NCBI RefSeq assembly: GCF_037975245.1
Contig: NC_092562.1
Coordinates: 26,796,054-26,860,053, forward strand
From: Apostichopus japonicus
Taxonomy: Eukaryota > Echinodermata > Holothuroidea > Aspidochirotida > Stichopodidae
Direction of reading: 5' to 3'
Length of the DNA: 64,000 bases
Positions 36,401 through 51,400 of this stretch are shown piece by piece. Both the position numbers and the translations under genes were made by a program. Under the pieces are notes generated by a model that worked only from the letters and a program-made list of their open reading frames with translations, searched no databases and was not told where the DNA came from. The stretch's first letter is position 1. Each line of letters begins with the position of its first letter.

Positions 36401-39400
36401 TTTGAAATCCTATGAAGAATTTCTGTTATCTGAGATAGATTACTGTACCTCCGGTTTGAATGGTGTTTTTATGAACATCCTTCACAAAGTTAAATTGTTA
36501 CAGTCCAAAATGTGACAGGTGAATGCCGCAGTTACAGAAATTACTTCTAATTAAATATGGACTAATTGGAATTAGTTACATTTATTTATGAACATCAGAT
36601 AGGTCTTTCTTTCATCTGTAGTTTTTCTAGGGGAATTTCCTTTATCAATATAAATGTTTTGTGTTGAATAGGCATCCCAAGTAATAAAGAGAAGCAATTG
36701 TCTCAATTTTGTAAATTTCAAAGCAAGTGTGAGATCAAGGAGAGCGTTCTTGAGAAACTTGTGCATTGCTTAAAGAGAGGATATGATCAAAATGTGAAGG
36801 CGCAACTATTATACAAACAAATGATAACGGTCTGTATTTCAGACTGTTTTTTGTTTCCAAATTCCTACTTTTGTCACTGTGGTATGTAAGTGATCACACC
36901 TGGATCAGCCAAGCCCATTGAGACCAGATTAGAGATCGTCTGGATACAAGAAGTTGCTACATGTACAGTTAAGTGTACAAAACTTGTTCCTGGCTGGTAC
37001 ATTGTGATCCAAAATGTGAAATTGAGCTGCATATATCATAATTTATATCTTTGCATGATCTTTTCATAACACCAGCTTGTCCAGCTCAACGATGGGGTCC
37101 AGATACTTGTGATGGTATATGTGATAACTGCTATAACGGAGGCATTTGTGATGAGACTAGTGGAAAATGCATTTGTGCCCCTGGGTTCAAAGGAGCAAAT
37201 TGCGAAGAAGGTAACACTTTTCTCCTTGTTTAATTGAAAGCAAAGGTATACCTGACATACCTTAATGACAGATAGAGATTCTGCATAATGCACTTTGCAA
37301 ATCATCAAAGGAAAAAAAAAATTATTGAACTTTCACAGGTAATCCATTTCGCTTCTCATGCTAAAGATATGATGTTGATAAAGAGCAGGAAGCAATTGCT
37401 CAAGTCTTCAGTTTTAAAGCTTAGAACTTGTATCTTGCGTGTAAAGGTATGATGTTGATAATAAAAACAATAAAAACCAACAACAACTATCATATCTGCA
37501 GACTAAAGGCATTTCTGAAATAGGGACTTTTAGGCCTTACTTGCACATCAGTGTGTCCAGAAAGTTGAAAATCCAATCCAGATTATATACTTGTAAGTTT
37601 AATAATTGCAGGATACTTACAGGTAGTATTAATTTACCTAGAGAGTAGCAAGAATGGTTTATATGCAATCCTATTTTGTAGACAGGACCTTACTGTTATG
37701 ATGATGATGGTGGTGGTGGTGGTGGTGGTGGTGGTGGTTTGGTGGTGGTGGTGGTGGTTATTATTATCATTATATCAACATCTATAACATTAACATACAT
37801 ACCACAATTGCAATACCTCAACATAATCATATACCCTTGGTAGTAACATGACCTGTTGGTGATTGTGAGATAACATCAGTAAAATCAGCAAGACTCGTTC
37901 AATCAAGTTACCATGAACAAAATGCCAATTGAATTCAGTTATTGCTGGGCAACATACTTGTGATTAGGCTGCATATGGTTTCACAGATCCTCAAATATGT
38001 TTTTTTTTCAGTAAAATACATTAAAGCAGGGTTTAGTTTTGACCGGTCAAAACCTGTTTTGACCACTAAGCGGTTTAAACCTGGTTTAAACCAGTCAAAA
38101 CTAGGTTTAAACGGGTCAAAACTCTAAAATAAATTGGAAGCTCCCGACAAAGTTCTGCAGATGGTCTTGGGTAGTGTGGAGTATAATGCATACTATTGGA
38201 GTGATCATAATATCTGTTCTAAGGTATTCTCCCATTTGCTTCTCTTCCCAAGGATCAGTATGTAATTATATACAAAAATGTGAAGCTGATGAATGTGTCA
38301 CATGTATGTTCTGACTAGGCTTTGCCTCAACTTTAATGTTCTTATGAGTTACACCGTACTAGGCCAGGCCTACAGTACTACTCTAGATATTTGTTCTCTC
38401 AACTAAAAGACGGACTGCAAGCAAATATCCTCATATATCAACAAGGTTGTGTAATAGATTTGTGTTTTACTTGGCTGCAATATATCACCTGAGTATGCCT
38501 ATTAATCCATATCTAGGAATAATTCATCATCCTTACTTATATGGGGCATGGGGTTTACTTATGGTCTCGGTGTCGGACTCACTCAGTCTCGCACCAACTG
38601 CATTTTCAAGAACAGAAAAACTAATCTCAGATATCTGTTGGGTGTGAACATTTTAGTTCTTAAGTTGTTTATGTGTAATTATTAACACACTCAGTATTGC
38701 ACTACATCATACAATTATCAGCATGGTTGCAATTGCAAGAAATCACCTTTATATATATTGTTGGTGTCGGACGTACATTTTTTCGGTGTCGGACGTACCC
38801 GTGCAAAATATTTGAACACCAACCAACAAATGTAGTGGGAACATGCAAAATGTAATTCACATGGTGATAATTAGTATCAGACATATTAGTTGTATCTTTT
38901 CACTAATTGAATGATGCAAGCAAGTAGCTCAATTGGGAACAAGTGTTGAGAAACAGATTGGCATTCTTTGGAGATGTACTGTACGTCCGACACCAATTGT
39001 CCTTTTTGAACAAATTTAATTTTTTTGCCAATACAGGTAGGGGGTTTACTATTAACAGAATTGCCCTGTACTGATAAGTCAACATAAACCTTGAAATGCC
39101 TTTTTGAGATGTAGTAAATTAGTTGTTCCAAGTTCAATTGCAGTTTAAGTTTACACTGTAAATTGTAGTTAGGAAGTTTCATGGAAATTAATATATGTGT
39201 CAGTAGGCCTACTCTTTAATAATATTGTATATCTGTGTTCCACATGTGTCCTTTGAACAATGCTTGATAGCTGCCTACTTGGCTTAGATACTTGCTGTAG
39301 ATGAAAATCTCTTATTGGGTTGACAAACATGTCAGTTTATGCACAAAATTAGTTTTGACCACTGGGCGGTTTAAACCGCCTTGGTAAAAACTGGCCAACC

Positions 39401-42400
39401 CTGCATTAAAGGGTGTATGTATCCTATTTTGTCATTTTTAAATTATGTTTTGAATGTGTTGATGACACTGAGGTCAACTTTACTAGCCTCATTATAGGAC
39501 ATTGTTGAATACACTTGAAACATTCAAAAGTATGATAATAAACCTTTGCACTTTTTGTTTCTGATATAATGTTTTCAAAGATTTTAGTGTTCTGCACATG
39601 ACTAAAAACATACAGCGTCTGTGTTGACTGAAAAACAATAAAGTTGCATATCCATGACTTTGAGATGCTTCTCATGTGACAATGTTGGAATTTTAATTAA
39701 TTTATATTTTTCTGTTAGGTTGTGGAGGAAACAGATATGGAGACACCTGTGAAAAGCAATGTTCTACCACTGACGAACCTGAAAGATGCAGTAAATACCT
39801 TTTCTGCCTCGCCCATCCATATGGCTGTAGCTGTAACACAGGATGGAAGGGGTTGGACTGTCTTACCGGTAGAGCTTTACTTTAATATTTCATTATCTGT
39901 TCCTATTCCATCATGCTAGTGTAAAGGTTTTATCATTCCTAATGTATAGTATATTTCAGGTATGTATCCATGCTTTCGGAGTTTAATTCTGGTTTGGATA
40001 CTGGCTTTGCCAGATGCAGCCAAAAATCCATGATTGGATATTGGAAATTGACATTTTCTTTTGGGAAAGACCGGTAGTGTGGGACAAGGGTGGTGGAAGT
40101 GGTAGTGATGTAATAGTTTAGCGAAGTGATCTATTTCCAATAATTTTGTACAAAGAATAACTATTGTTAAAACCTTCTTATAAGGGCTACAATGTAAAAC
40201 CCCACCAATATAGTCTGGCATTCTTTAAGGCAAATATCCTGTCAACAAGACATTTTAGGATAGCCTACTGCACAGTGCACTGCATGATGCCACCACTGAA
40301 GAGAACCACAACTGGAAATTAAATTAGAAATACAAATATATGTAATACGTCCCAGCCCTTGAATGGTGACTGACCATGAACATGTTGCCAATGATTTAAA
40401 AAGTCTAGCATTTCATTACAAAAATCTTGAGGTAGTACCTCAATTTCTATGACAAAGGCTCTAAATTTCCTTCCAAAGTTATGTTTCATGAGGAAAATAA
40501 TTGGTAATACATTTTTGATGTTTAATTGTAAATGTTGAACTAGTTGAAGTCATAACATTTTTTGGTGAGAGCTGAAACTGGTCAAACAAAAACTTGAATT
40601 TAGATGTTATCTCAATAGGTAAAATTTCAGTATTGGTTTTGAAGCTTCTAAATTTACAAAAAACCTACTTCCAAAACTGGGTATTTTTTTTTTTTGGGGG
40701 GGGGGGCGGAATGGTGCACGATTTATTTTACATTAAATTAGTTAAATACATTGATCTTAATAGTATGTAGTCAAATTAATGTTGTTCATAGTTTGTCATA
40801 GGTGGGGTGGGTGGGGTGGTCTACATGCTGTAAGGACACACCCGACACACACAGAGAACAGAGTAACTACTGTAAATCTGAAAATTTTGTTAGTTTAGTT
40901 TAGTAGAGAAAATGCATCAGGAGGGACACTTAAGTCCCCATCATGGACCCTATAGAGAGAAAAAAAACTGAAGACACAAACACTCAGACCTGATTACAAT
41001 GCTTAAAGTGCTTGTCCAAAGCAAGTACAACTTTCTCAGTCAAACCGTTCCACTCATTCACAACCCTATTAGAAAAAAAAGTTATGCCGAATATTAATCC
41101 TACTATGTGACTTTTGGAGTTTAAGACAATGACCTCTGGTACAACTACTGTTAGAAAACATGAAAAAGTTGGTTATGGATAAATTGAACCAAAGTAAAAC
41201 ATGAATGGTGGTATAAATCAGTAGCATGTGCTATTAGGATTACAGTAAGAACTGAGGATATGTGTAATCAAACAAATCCAGTTGCATTTGATGAAATTAC
41301 ACATGTATTCAGTTTGTACTGTAATCCTTAAAACACATGCTACCAAGTTATCATATCCGCACGATTCAGTTTTCACTGTGGTACAGAACTTTAAAATTTT
41401 GAAATCTCTGTATGAATCGATTGAAGGACATCAAAAATGCACAGTACAAGAGGATATGTCTTTACTTGTCACAATTGAAAAGAAAATCTTAAAAAGCAAA
41501 ATGATATTCCATCTGTTATCTCTTGACTCCCCAACTTGACTTGAATGTAAGGATGCCACTCTGGTTCTGCACTGATAGTTATATAATTAATTACTTAAGC
41601 AGAGGGTGCTTAAAAACTAGATAACATGTGCTAAAAACTTTAAAATTGGTCAAACTATTTAAATGAATGCCCAATTTACATAACAAAGGCACTATATAAA
41701 TGTAAAAAAATCTATTATATTGTTATTTAATAAATGTGTTCCACATCCCTTTCTTATATTGGAAGAGTCCAGATACACACATATGTAGGTAGACATTAGA
41801 TGTTTCCATTACAGAGAAATAGGTAGGAAGACTCTACCAGTACATGTAATCAATTGTATTATTTTAGACCTAATTTTTGTGTATTTTACAGTTCACTGTA
41901 CAGTTTGACAACTAATCTGTATCTTTCCATTTTAGCCAAAGTACAAAAAAGCAACAGAAGGGAGGGGGGTGGGGTGGTCATCTCAATATTTACTCTAGCC
42001 ACATTTTGGAGGATTTTTCATGTTGTTCAATCTGCAAGCACTAGCACATGTGGTCATGGCCCTACAGTGAAGCAATCTTATACACCACCCTTGGTAAGAC
42101 AAGAAAACAATGAAACATTTTTAATCTGATCAAGTCTATCAACAGCAGAAACAGTTGTACTGTAAAATACAGTAGTCACCACAACTGTACAGTTCTTGCA
42201 TGATACAGCTTATTGTATGTATGTAAATTAAATGGTAGTTATACTGTGCATCCAAATTACATGCAACAGTTGTCTGTCGGTTGCTCAACTGTCCCTGCAC
42301 ATATTCATTATAAGACAAAGGTTGCATCCCCATTGAAATTGTACCAATAATGTTGATTTTAAAATTTAGTAAACATTTGTCTGCAGGTCCCAACACAGAG

Positions 42401-45400
42401 AAAATGGTCCTTTACGGATGTTTGGTGACCCCCACTTCATGTGGTTATCTAAAACTGATTTAAATTCATATTTATTGTTATTTCATAGTTGTTCAAATAT
42501 ATAAAGAACTATAAAATATTTTTTACAAAAATTTACTGTTACTCAACTTTAATGTTGATGTTTGTCTCTGGTGCACAAAAATTGCTTGTTTGAAGGACAT
42601 TAATGGATTGATGCAATGTGAATTCTCCACAATATGTAGTGTTAAACTATAAATAGTGATTAAGTGACAACTACTACTCTAAGTTGTTTTTTTGGCGAAA
42701 GAATCAAATTAGACACTATATCACCATTCAAGTTTTACAAGGTTCATTGACTTTTACAGATTAATCTATTTAATTAATTACTGTACATGCAGCACTATAT
42801 GAAATTAAGAATTTGGTGTACAATGTACTACATTCATAGCCTATTACTGTCACATTCTTGTTGTTTTAATGGGATCATTGTTTCAGGAATTTTAACTGCA
42901 GTAAATGTAAAAAACTTTCGGTTACCGTTTCGAGATAATTGTTGATTATTTTCCTCTCACAGTTTCTAATATAATCAAGGGCGTAGGAACCGGGGGGGCT
43001 GGGGGGCACAAGCCCCCCCAGTGAAAAATGTGGAGGGCGGAAGTATCATTCCGCCCCCCCACTTCGCAAGTCAAAAAACCCCTTTTCATTTCCAAATGAG
43101 AAAAATATCTCATTTGGAGCACCAAATTGCATCTAAGGCCAGGTGAAAATACAAAATTAAGTTTACAAAATAGAGATGGTGTTGAAGTGTTCTATATTGC
43201 ACCAAATTGCATCTGAGGCCACCTGGAAATGCAAAAAAAATCCAAAGGGGAGGGGGACACCCCCTCCCCTTAGACCCCTCCCCCAGGCCGGCCATCAGTC
43301 TTCAGCCCCCCCACTCAAAAGTAACTTCCTACGCCACTGTATATAATAATATTAATATAATAATATTCTGAGATCAAAATTGCATGTTTGAGCCCTATAG
43401 ATTGTTGGTTAACCCCTCATTTAATCACTTCATATTATATCATATCCTATCATATCATATCAAGTTTTCCAACATTTTTTTTCCTTCATAAACTTGATGA
43501 ATTCGAAAGCTAGGAATGAATCGACAGTATTTTTAGGTGTTTTTCAATAGTTTAATGTAGAATATTTTTTTTTTTGTATGAACAAAAGAGGAAACTTACT
43601 ATGTTACTTGTTGCAAATGCAACCAGAAATTGCAACATGAAAATAATAGAATTTGAAAATAATTAAAGGAGACTTCATTCTAGTTTACAGATGAGTTACA
43701 ACTACCTGTTCTAGCTGTCTTATTATTTTGAATAGTAAGTTTTTCTCTTCTCATCTATCAGCTTGTGATCCAGGAACCTACGGAGCCAGTTGCCTACAGA
43801 CATGCGACAAATGCCAGTCTGATGCATGTGACAAATATACAGGAAGCTGTACTGGAAGTTCTAGCTGTGACATTGGATGGACAGGGAACAGTTGTCAAGG
43901 TAACACATAAGTAAGAATGGTAACACCTGCTGAAATATCAAGTAAGAGAATATTACCAGCACAAACATAACTAAATTCATTGAAAGTCATAAAAGTTATA
44001 AACATCCCCTTCTCATTTAAATTCATGTGCTAGACAAATATCATACTTTAAGTGTAGATGCCAGTAGTATAGGAGAGACCGTTCAAACCTAGTTCACTGA
44101 TGGTATTTGCCGTTTTCGTTCATTCCCTTTTTTTCTTTTTTCTTTTCTTTTTCGTTTCTCGTCAATTATTTGTGGACTAAAGTAGTAATTAACATTATTT
44201 ATTTATTGTCTGGTATGTCTGGCTATGAGTTTTATAATTCAGACTTTTATAAATATATATATACCTATGTATCAATCTTACAAGTATACTTTAATAATAT
44301 ATAAATATACCTTGGCCATAACATACTTTTATAACTATATAAATACCTAGGCCTAAATATTAGTTTATAAATGTTTAAATACCTATATACACTTATATAA
44401 ATGTATTAAGATCTAAGCTTAAATCTACTTTTACCAGTATACTTTATCAATGTAATTGTATACCTACATCTATGATTGAACATGATGTATAAATACCTAT
44501 ATATACTTTTACACCTATATAAAACTTTAACACTATGTATTATTAACTTTCAGTTCACCATCCACACTTACCCACCACATTTAACCACCACAAAAAAAAG
44601 TGTAAACGGTCTCTTTTATACTACTTAAAATTAAGTGTGAAGTAGACATACCAATGATTGTCATCAAACTTGGTATCATGTTGTAAATGCATAAACAGTA
44701 GTTGCACTTTTTGTGATGAGTGCTAGCCTTTCTCACCTGTGTTGTCTATTTATATGCAATTAACCAGATAGTCAAAATCATCTGCCTTGACAGTTTGGTA
44801 CATTTTGCACTAATATCAATTTAAAACAAAATTATATTTAAAGAGATATTAAACTGGTGAATGGCACTGATTTTACATATATTTTAATATCTGTAAGGCT
44901 ACAGGATTGTTTCGTAGCTAGTACAGGTATCTTGCATTAACAAACAATAACACTACAATGACAGTTAATTACTTGAAACTTCGTTTACAATATCCGGAGA
45001 GGAAGATATTATATTTTATGATATGCAAAGACACACTAATATTAAATGTCAATAAAATGAAAGGTAGAACCTATTAATTTGCAGAATGTGAAGGGGCACG
45101 ATTTGGGGAAAAGTGTGCAGAAGATTGTCACTGTTCAAAAGAGTACTGCAACCAAGTAACAGGAGAGTGTTCTGAACATTGCAATTCTGAATGGGTTGAA
45201 CTTTACCCACCAAATTTATGTCAGATAGGTAAGTAACTTTCTGGTTATTATGTACACTTGACCAACAATTTGTATTAGTTATTTATTCACAAAATGTGTA
45301 ACACCTTTTAGACATTATCTAGTTTGGATGCTATAAATGTTCTTTTAGTTTGTTATTGATTATACCATGCATATTACTGCTAAATCAACAGAAAATTACA

Positions 45401-48400
45401 TTAATTTCTTGAAGTGGAACACATGACATTGTTAGAATTATGATAAGAATTAGTTTCTAACATCTTTGCTCTGCCAGATTGTTCTCTGTCATTATACTGT
45501 AGATTATCACAATTAAGGTTTGAGTCTAGCAACAGCACATTTGTCATGGGATATATTACTAAAGGTGTACTCCTTGAAAACTGGGGGAAAGGTGGGAGAA
45601 TGGCAATATATTAGGTAATATATTTGTTAATTTATAAATTCATTAAGTACATTGCTCTACACAATCTCAGCACATTTTCATAAAATATTTATCGTCGCAA
45701 TATAAAAGACAGTGGAGATTTATCACAGTATGATATTCTATATACTTTAATACCACTTTATTGTTTCTCATTATTTTCTCATGTAGGTCTTATTGATGCC
45801 GCCTATACTCGTAAGAATCCTGGAGTAACAGTTCCTGTGACTTGCACAGCTGCCAAGGGTCCAAGTCCTTCATATATTAATCAATTAAATTTTGTTCTGT
45901 CAAGAGACCATGAGAATTTAGATGACAATGGCATTTCTCGTGAAGTGGTTTTTGGTAATGCAACAACAAGAACTGCTCCATTCATGGTAGATAATGTCAC
46001 AGATGGACAGACACTTTACTGTCAGCTGAGGAAAGATGGCAAGAAATATGCAGTATATAACATAACTATATATGTTTTTGGTGAGTAGCATAATTACATG
46101 TGTTACCCTTGTACTTTAGGAATAGGGGTCAACCATGGTCTCCTTAGAAGATAACCTAAAGGAGGATGTTAAATATAAATTAAACTAACCATGATATGAC
46201 AATGTCTTTAGTTCTAGAGAAGAAAGTTTGAAGTTTACCGTAATGTAAACACAATATGCTCTCATGCTACCACACTTGCTTTATTTGTTTTAGTTACATT
46301 TGGAGGTTTGTTTTCTTATTACTCTTTTGAAATTGGTGTATCAAAGAATTTCATGCTTCTTGTTAACGTTACAATTATACAACGTACCAATAGGTAAACT
46401 GAGTTTTAATGTTTTCTTCTTTCCTATGTTTTATTTAATCTTCAATCTGAAGACTATGTAAGGCAACATAAGTTTCAACATTAATGTTGTTTGATATTAT
46501 TATGTGGTTTATTGTTCCATGTACTTTGGTGAGTACGAGTATTAAATTGTTTTTGGTATAGATGAATGTTAGTGAAGTCAACATGTGTCAGAATCAAACC
46601 TTTTAAATACGATATCTCCAGATTCAATGTTTATTTAACTTCAGTCTGTATAAATTGATCCTTGCACATTGGCAAAGATCAAAAGGTTATTTTATATCAC
46701 ATAGTTTAGACAAAATGTTTGTCCATGGTTAAAGGTTGCACCTTGCTTTTAGTGTAGGATTTTCTTCACAATAATGATATACATTGAAACTGCTTTATCA
46801 ACTTTGAATAATAGTAGAATAAAGTGGAACTTGAGGATTTTCGTGATGATCAGGTAGCTCACGTACAGTCAGGTTGTATTCTAACAGTCTGGCCTTCACC
46901 ATATGTTCATTGCTTGCAATTCTTGCAATATTTTATAAGACAAAAATTGCAACTGATTGCAACCTATGACTAGCTATTAATTACACTTAATTGTACACAC
47001 CTTAATATAACTTTAAATTAATTACAGACTATCCCTAAAGGTAGCAACAACATTACCAAATGCAGTATTTATGTTATATGTGCATAAGTAGTATTATCAC
47101 CAGATTTCGACTAGGCCTACTATACAGCTGACTTCAGAACTACAATCCATGTCCAACTGTAGACATTGAAGGGAACATTGCTCATTCTCTAATGGTTTTA
47201 TAGTGTTCATTGTATAAAGCAATAGACCATGTTCACGTCTGATGAAACATCTGTGTTTTCTTTACTACTTTACCATTTGGGCCTCTAGATCTGCCTGTAC
47301 TGAAATCTGCTCCAAAGAAAGGTGCTATAACTAATTCAACAGTCACCATCAGCTGGTCAGCATGGGATGAAGAAACTGAAGATGGGGACCCCCCTGTCAT
47401 CGGGTATACACCTTACTACAAGCTGGCATCAGAACAGGATTGGTCTATCCAGGATACGTCTACCTCTATCAAGGCCTTGAATTTCACATTTACGGCCCTC
47501 ACACCAGAGAAAAGGTACTCATTCAGTGTAGCAGCAGTAAGGGAAGGAGAGATGGGAGAAGGTCCAAAGAGTCCAATGCTGAATGCTACTACCATTTGTA
47601 CAGGTATTTTGCAGTAGATTACATCACAGTGCATAGGCTTATAGTTATTTTTTACATCAATTTGTTGCTTGTGACATATAAAAGTTAGTGCATGTGATAC
47701 TAAATGCATTTCTTGCCAGTGTTAAATTTTGTTGATTCTTTCCTACCCTTCTAGATGTTATTTTGCCATATGATTGAAATGGACGTTTTAATAGTTTCAC
47801 AGCACTCCTCCATGAATTTCTAAAAGTGGTTTGTGAGCAAACAAATAATAATAGCGCTGCAGCAATATAGTTTTAAGTCAGTGACTTCATGATTTATTGG
47901 GAGGTATGCTTGCTGATCAGAAAAACTACTCTACATCACTATTAACTACTACATGTTTGTATCAACTACTCCAATACTAATGGAAATTTTCTGAATGAGT
48001 ATGCAATGTAACCAACTACATATTGCTACTGAATGGACTTATGGAACATCTACTGCTGACTTCCAAAAAATAAAATATACAAGTTATATAACTTAGGTAT
48101 GGACCAGGCATGGGCCAGACAGGAAGTTACTGTGTCCTCTCATTTGCACTCTCTCATACGAAACAGAGGCATGGATACTGATTAACAACACTGTGACATC
48201 ACGGATGTCACCATACTCAAGGTTAATTCCTTGGCAGTGATCTGTGCAGATATATGTTACAGACAGATGTAGGTTTCTGCTGTAAAGAGTTAATGTGGAG
48301 GTCAAAGTGTTATTGTTCTACTGGGATTGAAAAGTATATTCTTATAATTTATTGCGTTCAGACTGATTAATAGAAAGGTAATTAATACTCTGTGAACTCC

Positions 48401-51400
48401 TTGCTATAATAGATTGCCCAGACGAAAATAATTCCTGGCTTTTAAGCAAGAGTCAAGAAAACCCCGGTTTTCCCTGGATATCCAAGCTTTATTCCTGCCT
48501 CAGGTAGCCAGGAAAAGCCAGGACTTTGAAAGTCCAGCCTTTTCCTGGCTTCACCCAGCCTAACAAGTCCACACTAGGCAGGAAAAGCGAGGGCAATGCT
48601 GTCCTGGCTAGGCAGGAAAAGCCAGGACTTTGAAAGTCCAGCCTTTTCCTGGCTTCACCCAGCCTAACAAGTCCACACTAGGCAGGAAAAGCGAGGGCAA
48701 TGCTGTCCTGGCTAGGCAGGAAAAGCCAGGATTTTGAAAGTCCAGCCTTTTCCTGGCTTCACCCAGCCTCACAAGTCCACAATAGGCAGGAAACAAGAGT
48801 GGAATGCTGTCCTGGCTAGGCAGGAAAAGCCAAGCTTGCCTTTTACCCAGTATTAGCTAGTTGTAAGATGGTCAGCTCTTACATAAAGTTTTCTTTTGTA
48901 CCATAGGTTTACTTGTTTATTAGTTTAGTGCTCACTGTACAGAGGGCTATACATTTGTACAGTATATTTGTAAGTTGTTTTGTGGTCGGGGGGATTAAGA
49001 TTTCTCTCTTCTGGGTTGCTAAGCAACTATCTTTGTTCTTCCTGGAAATTAGCTCTCACAGGAAAAGGGGTCTGTGTATATATATATTATAGGGACAAAT
49101 GAGTTTTGTGAGGGTATAGGAAGTTAGGCAGTTGGCCATGAGTATTGGAGCAAGACAGTTGCAAAAGAGGAGAAATATAGTTTTAATGCTGGATAGTTTG
49201 TTTTAAACCTTAATTTACAAAATCAAGTTACTGTAGTCCTTATTATTTTTTGGAAGGAGTGATATTCACCTGACAGTCTGGCACGCATTTTACTATAAAG
49301 GACATTATTTACTATAAAGGATATTATTTACTTAGAGGATATTATTTTACCGTAAAGGATATTCTGGGACACCATTTGTTTAACTGACATTATTTTACTG
49401 CAAGGATACCCTGGGACACTATTGCTTATTAATTAAAGGATACTATTTTGTTGGGATGGGACATTTATCATACAATTTATTCTGTTCAACTATACTGATG
49501 TCGTGGAAGTTGTTCTTCCTGGAAATTAGCTCTCACAGGAAAAGGGGTCTGTGCATATATATTATAGGAACAAAGGAGTTTTGTGAGGGTATAGGAAGTT
49601 AGGCAGTTGGCCATGAGTATTGGAGCAAGACAGTTGTAAAAGAGGAGAAATATAGTTTTAATGCTGGATAGTTTGTTTTAAACCTTAATTTACAAAATCA
49701 AGTTACATGTAGTCCTTATTATTTTATGGAAGGAGTGGTATTCACCAGACAGTCTGGCATGCATTTTACTATAAAGGACATTATTTACCATAAAGGATAT
49801 TATTTACTTAGAGGATATTATTTTACCATAAAGGATATTCCAGGACACCATTTGGTTAACTGACAGTATTTTACTGAAAGGATACCCTGGGACACTATTG
49901 CTTATTAATTAAAGGATACTATTTGGTTGGGATCGGAAATTTATCATACAATTTAATCTGTTCAACTATACTGATGTCGTGGAAGATCTGTACAGGTCTG
50001 ATGTCACCAGCACGCCAACTCACCAGAACAGATTTATAAATTAAGTGTATTTACTTTAACATTTGGGTGCACCTCACGACTCTAAGTCATTTGATTTAAT
50101 TCTTTGACTGGGCCCAGATCAGCTGTATATTGTTTGTTATTCATAATTATAATTTATTTTGATCCAATCCAGTTGAGTGTTCCATTTTTATGTGTCTTGT
50201 TCTGTGTTTGGTCATCACACCAAACCCAGAGTTCTCTGATCAAGAACAAACATTTATTTTCAGTGGCTAACACCCTTACATATAATTCATGATTTTAAGT
50301 TATGAAAATTTCCTATACCACAAACACACTTAAACCTCCTATAAGCTAAAAGTAACTGCCAACTAGCCAGCAAGATAATTTATATAGGGTAAGCATGGAC
50401 ACCTGGCTTTTCCGGGGTAATCCTGGGTATGTATACCTGGCTTTTCCTGGCTCCTCACTGATATAAACAGGGACCTGGCTTTTCCTGGGTAATCCTGGGT
50501 GTGCATACCAGGCTTTTCCTGGTTTTTCCTGGCTCTTCACTCACACACTAGAGACCTGGCTTTTCCGGGGTAAACCTGGGTTAACCATCCAGGCTTGTCC
50601 GGCCTTTACCTGGCTCTTCACTCACACAATAGAGACCTGGCTTTTCCGGGGTAAACCTGGGTTAACCATCCAGGCTTGTCCGGCCTTTACCTGGCTCTAA
50701 ATGAGTTATATAAACCAGGCTTTACCGGGCTTTTCCTGTCCGAATTACCATTTTCAAACCCAGGAATTTCCCTGGATTTCCCTGGGTTAAATCCAGGCTT
50801 TTCCTGGCTTATATTCCAGAGAATTCCAGGGTTTTCCTGCCTTAAATTCGTCTGGGTGTAAAGGTAAACCTAGGGTAAGCTATAGGATGGGGTATATCTC
50901 TGTAAAATACTCTCTGTTAAAAATACAATGCAACTGATTATTCAATGCAATGAAACCTCTACACTATATCAAATTTATTGCATTTTTTTTTTTGCCTGTC
51001 TATTTTGCAGAGTCTAGTGCACATGTCAATAACATAATGTTATTTTTAACTAGCTTTATATTAAAATACACAAAGGAAGGTCTACTATTTTATACAGAAT
51101 TAAGTTACTAGTTACTTCAATCTATTGATCCTTTTCAGTTCCATTAAGTGGTCCAGAAGAAGTTCAAGCAAATGTTGCTGGTGAAAGGCAAGAAAATGTA
51201 GAGATAACTTGGCAGGTATGTCAAATATAAGCTAAATTCTTTTATTAACATGCATATTGCAGATTTAACACTATTCACTTGAAACAAGTCTAGTCCCATA
51301 TTGTTTTACCTTTTTTGCCAGTTTAGTATCCCTATGGTAATAGTTTTGTTAGTTTATTAAGTCCCCAAAGTTTTGCTCTGTTCACGAAGATAAATTTCAC

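Larger units (their letters stand above)
48417..50856. mobile_element. 2.4-kb inverted-repeat DNA element (fold-back-like)
   Basis: Absent from the paralogous intron of copy 1 (empty site about 2297). Termini CCCAGACGAA / TTCGTCTGGG are exact inverted repeats; TG occurs at both flanks (2-bp duplication). The 5' arm has 104-bp tandem repeats rich in GGAAAAGCCAGG, the 3' arm has repeats rich in CCTGGCTTTTCC, and the middle is a direct duplication of 477 bp. No protein coding. Confidence 0.8.

Noticed and set aside
36698-36889. Possible additional gene B exon
   Set aside because: No flanking acceptor/donor pair in phase 1 and no domain similarity.
41854-42129. Possible extra EGF exon between modules 2 and 3
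   Set aside because: Only a few Cys, stops nearby, no EGF spacing.
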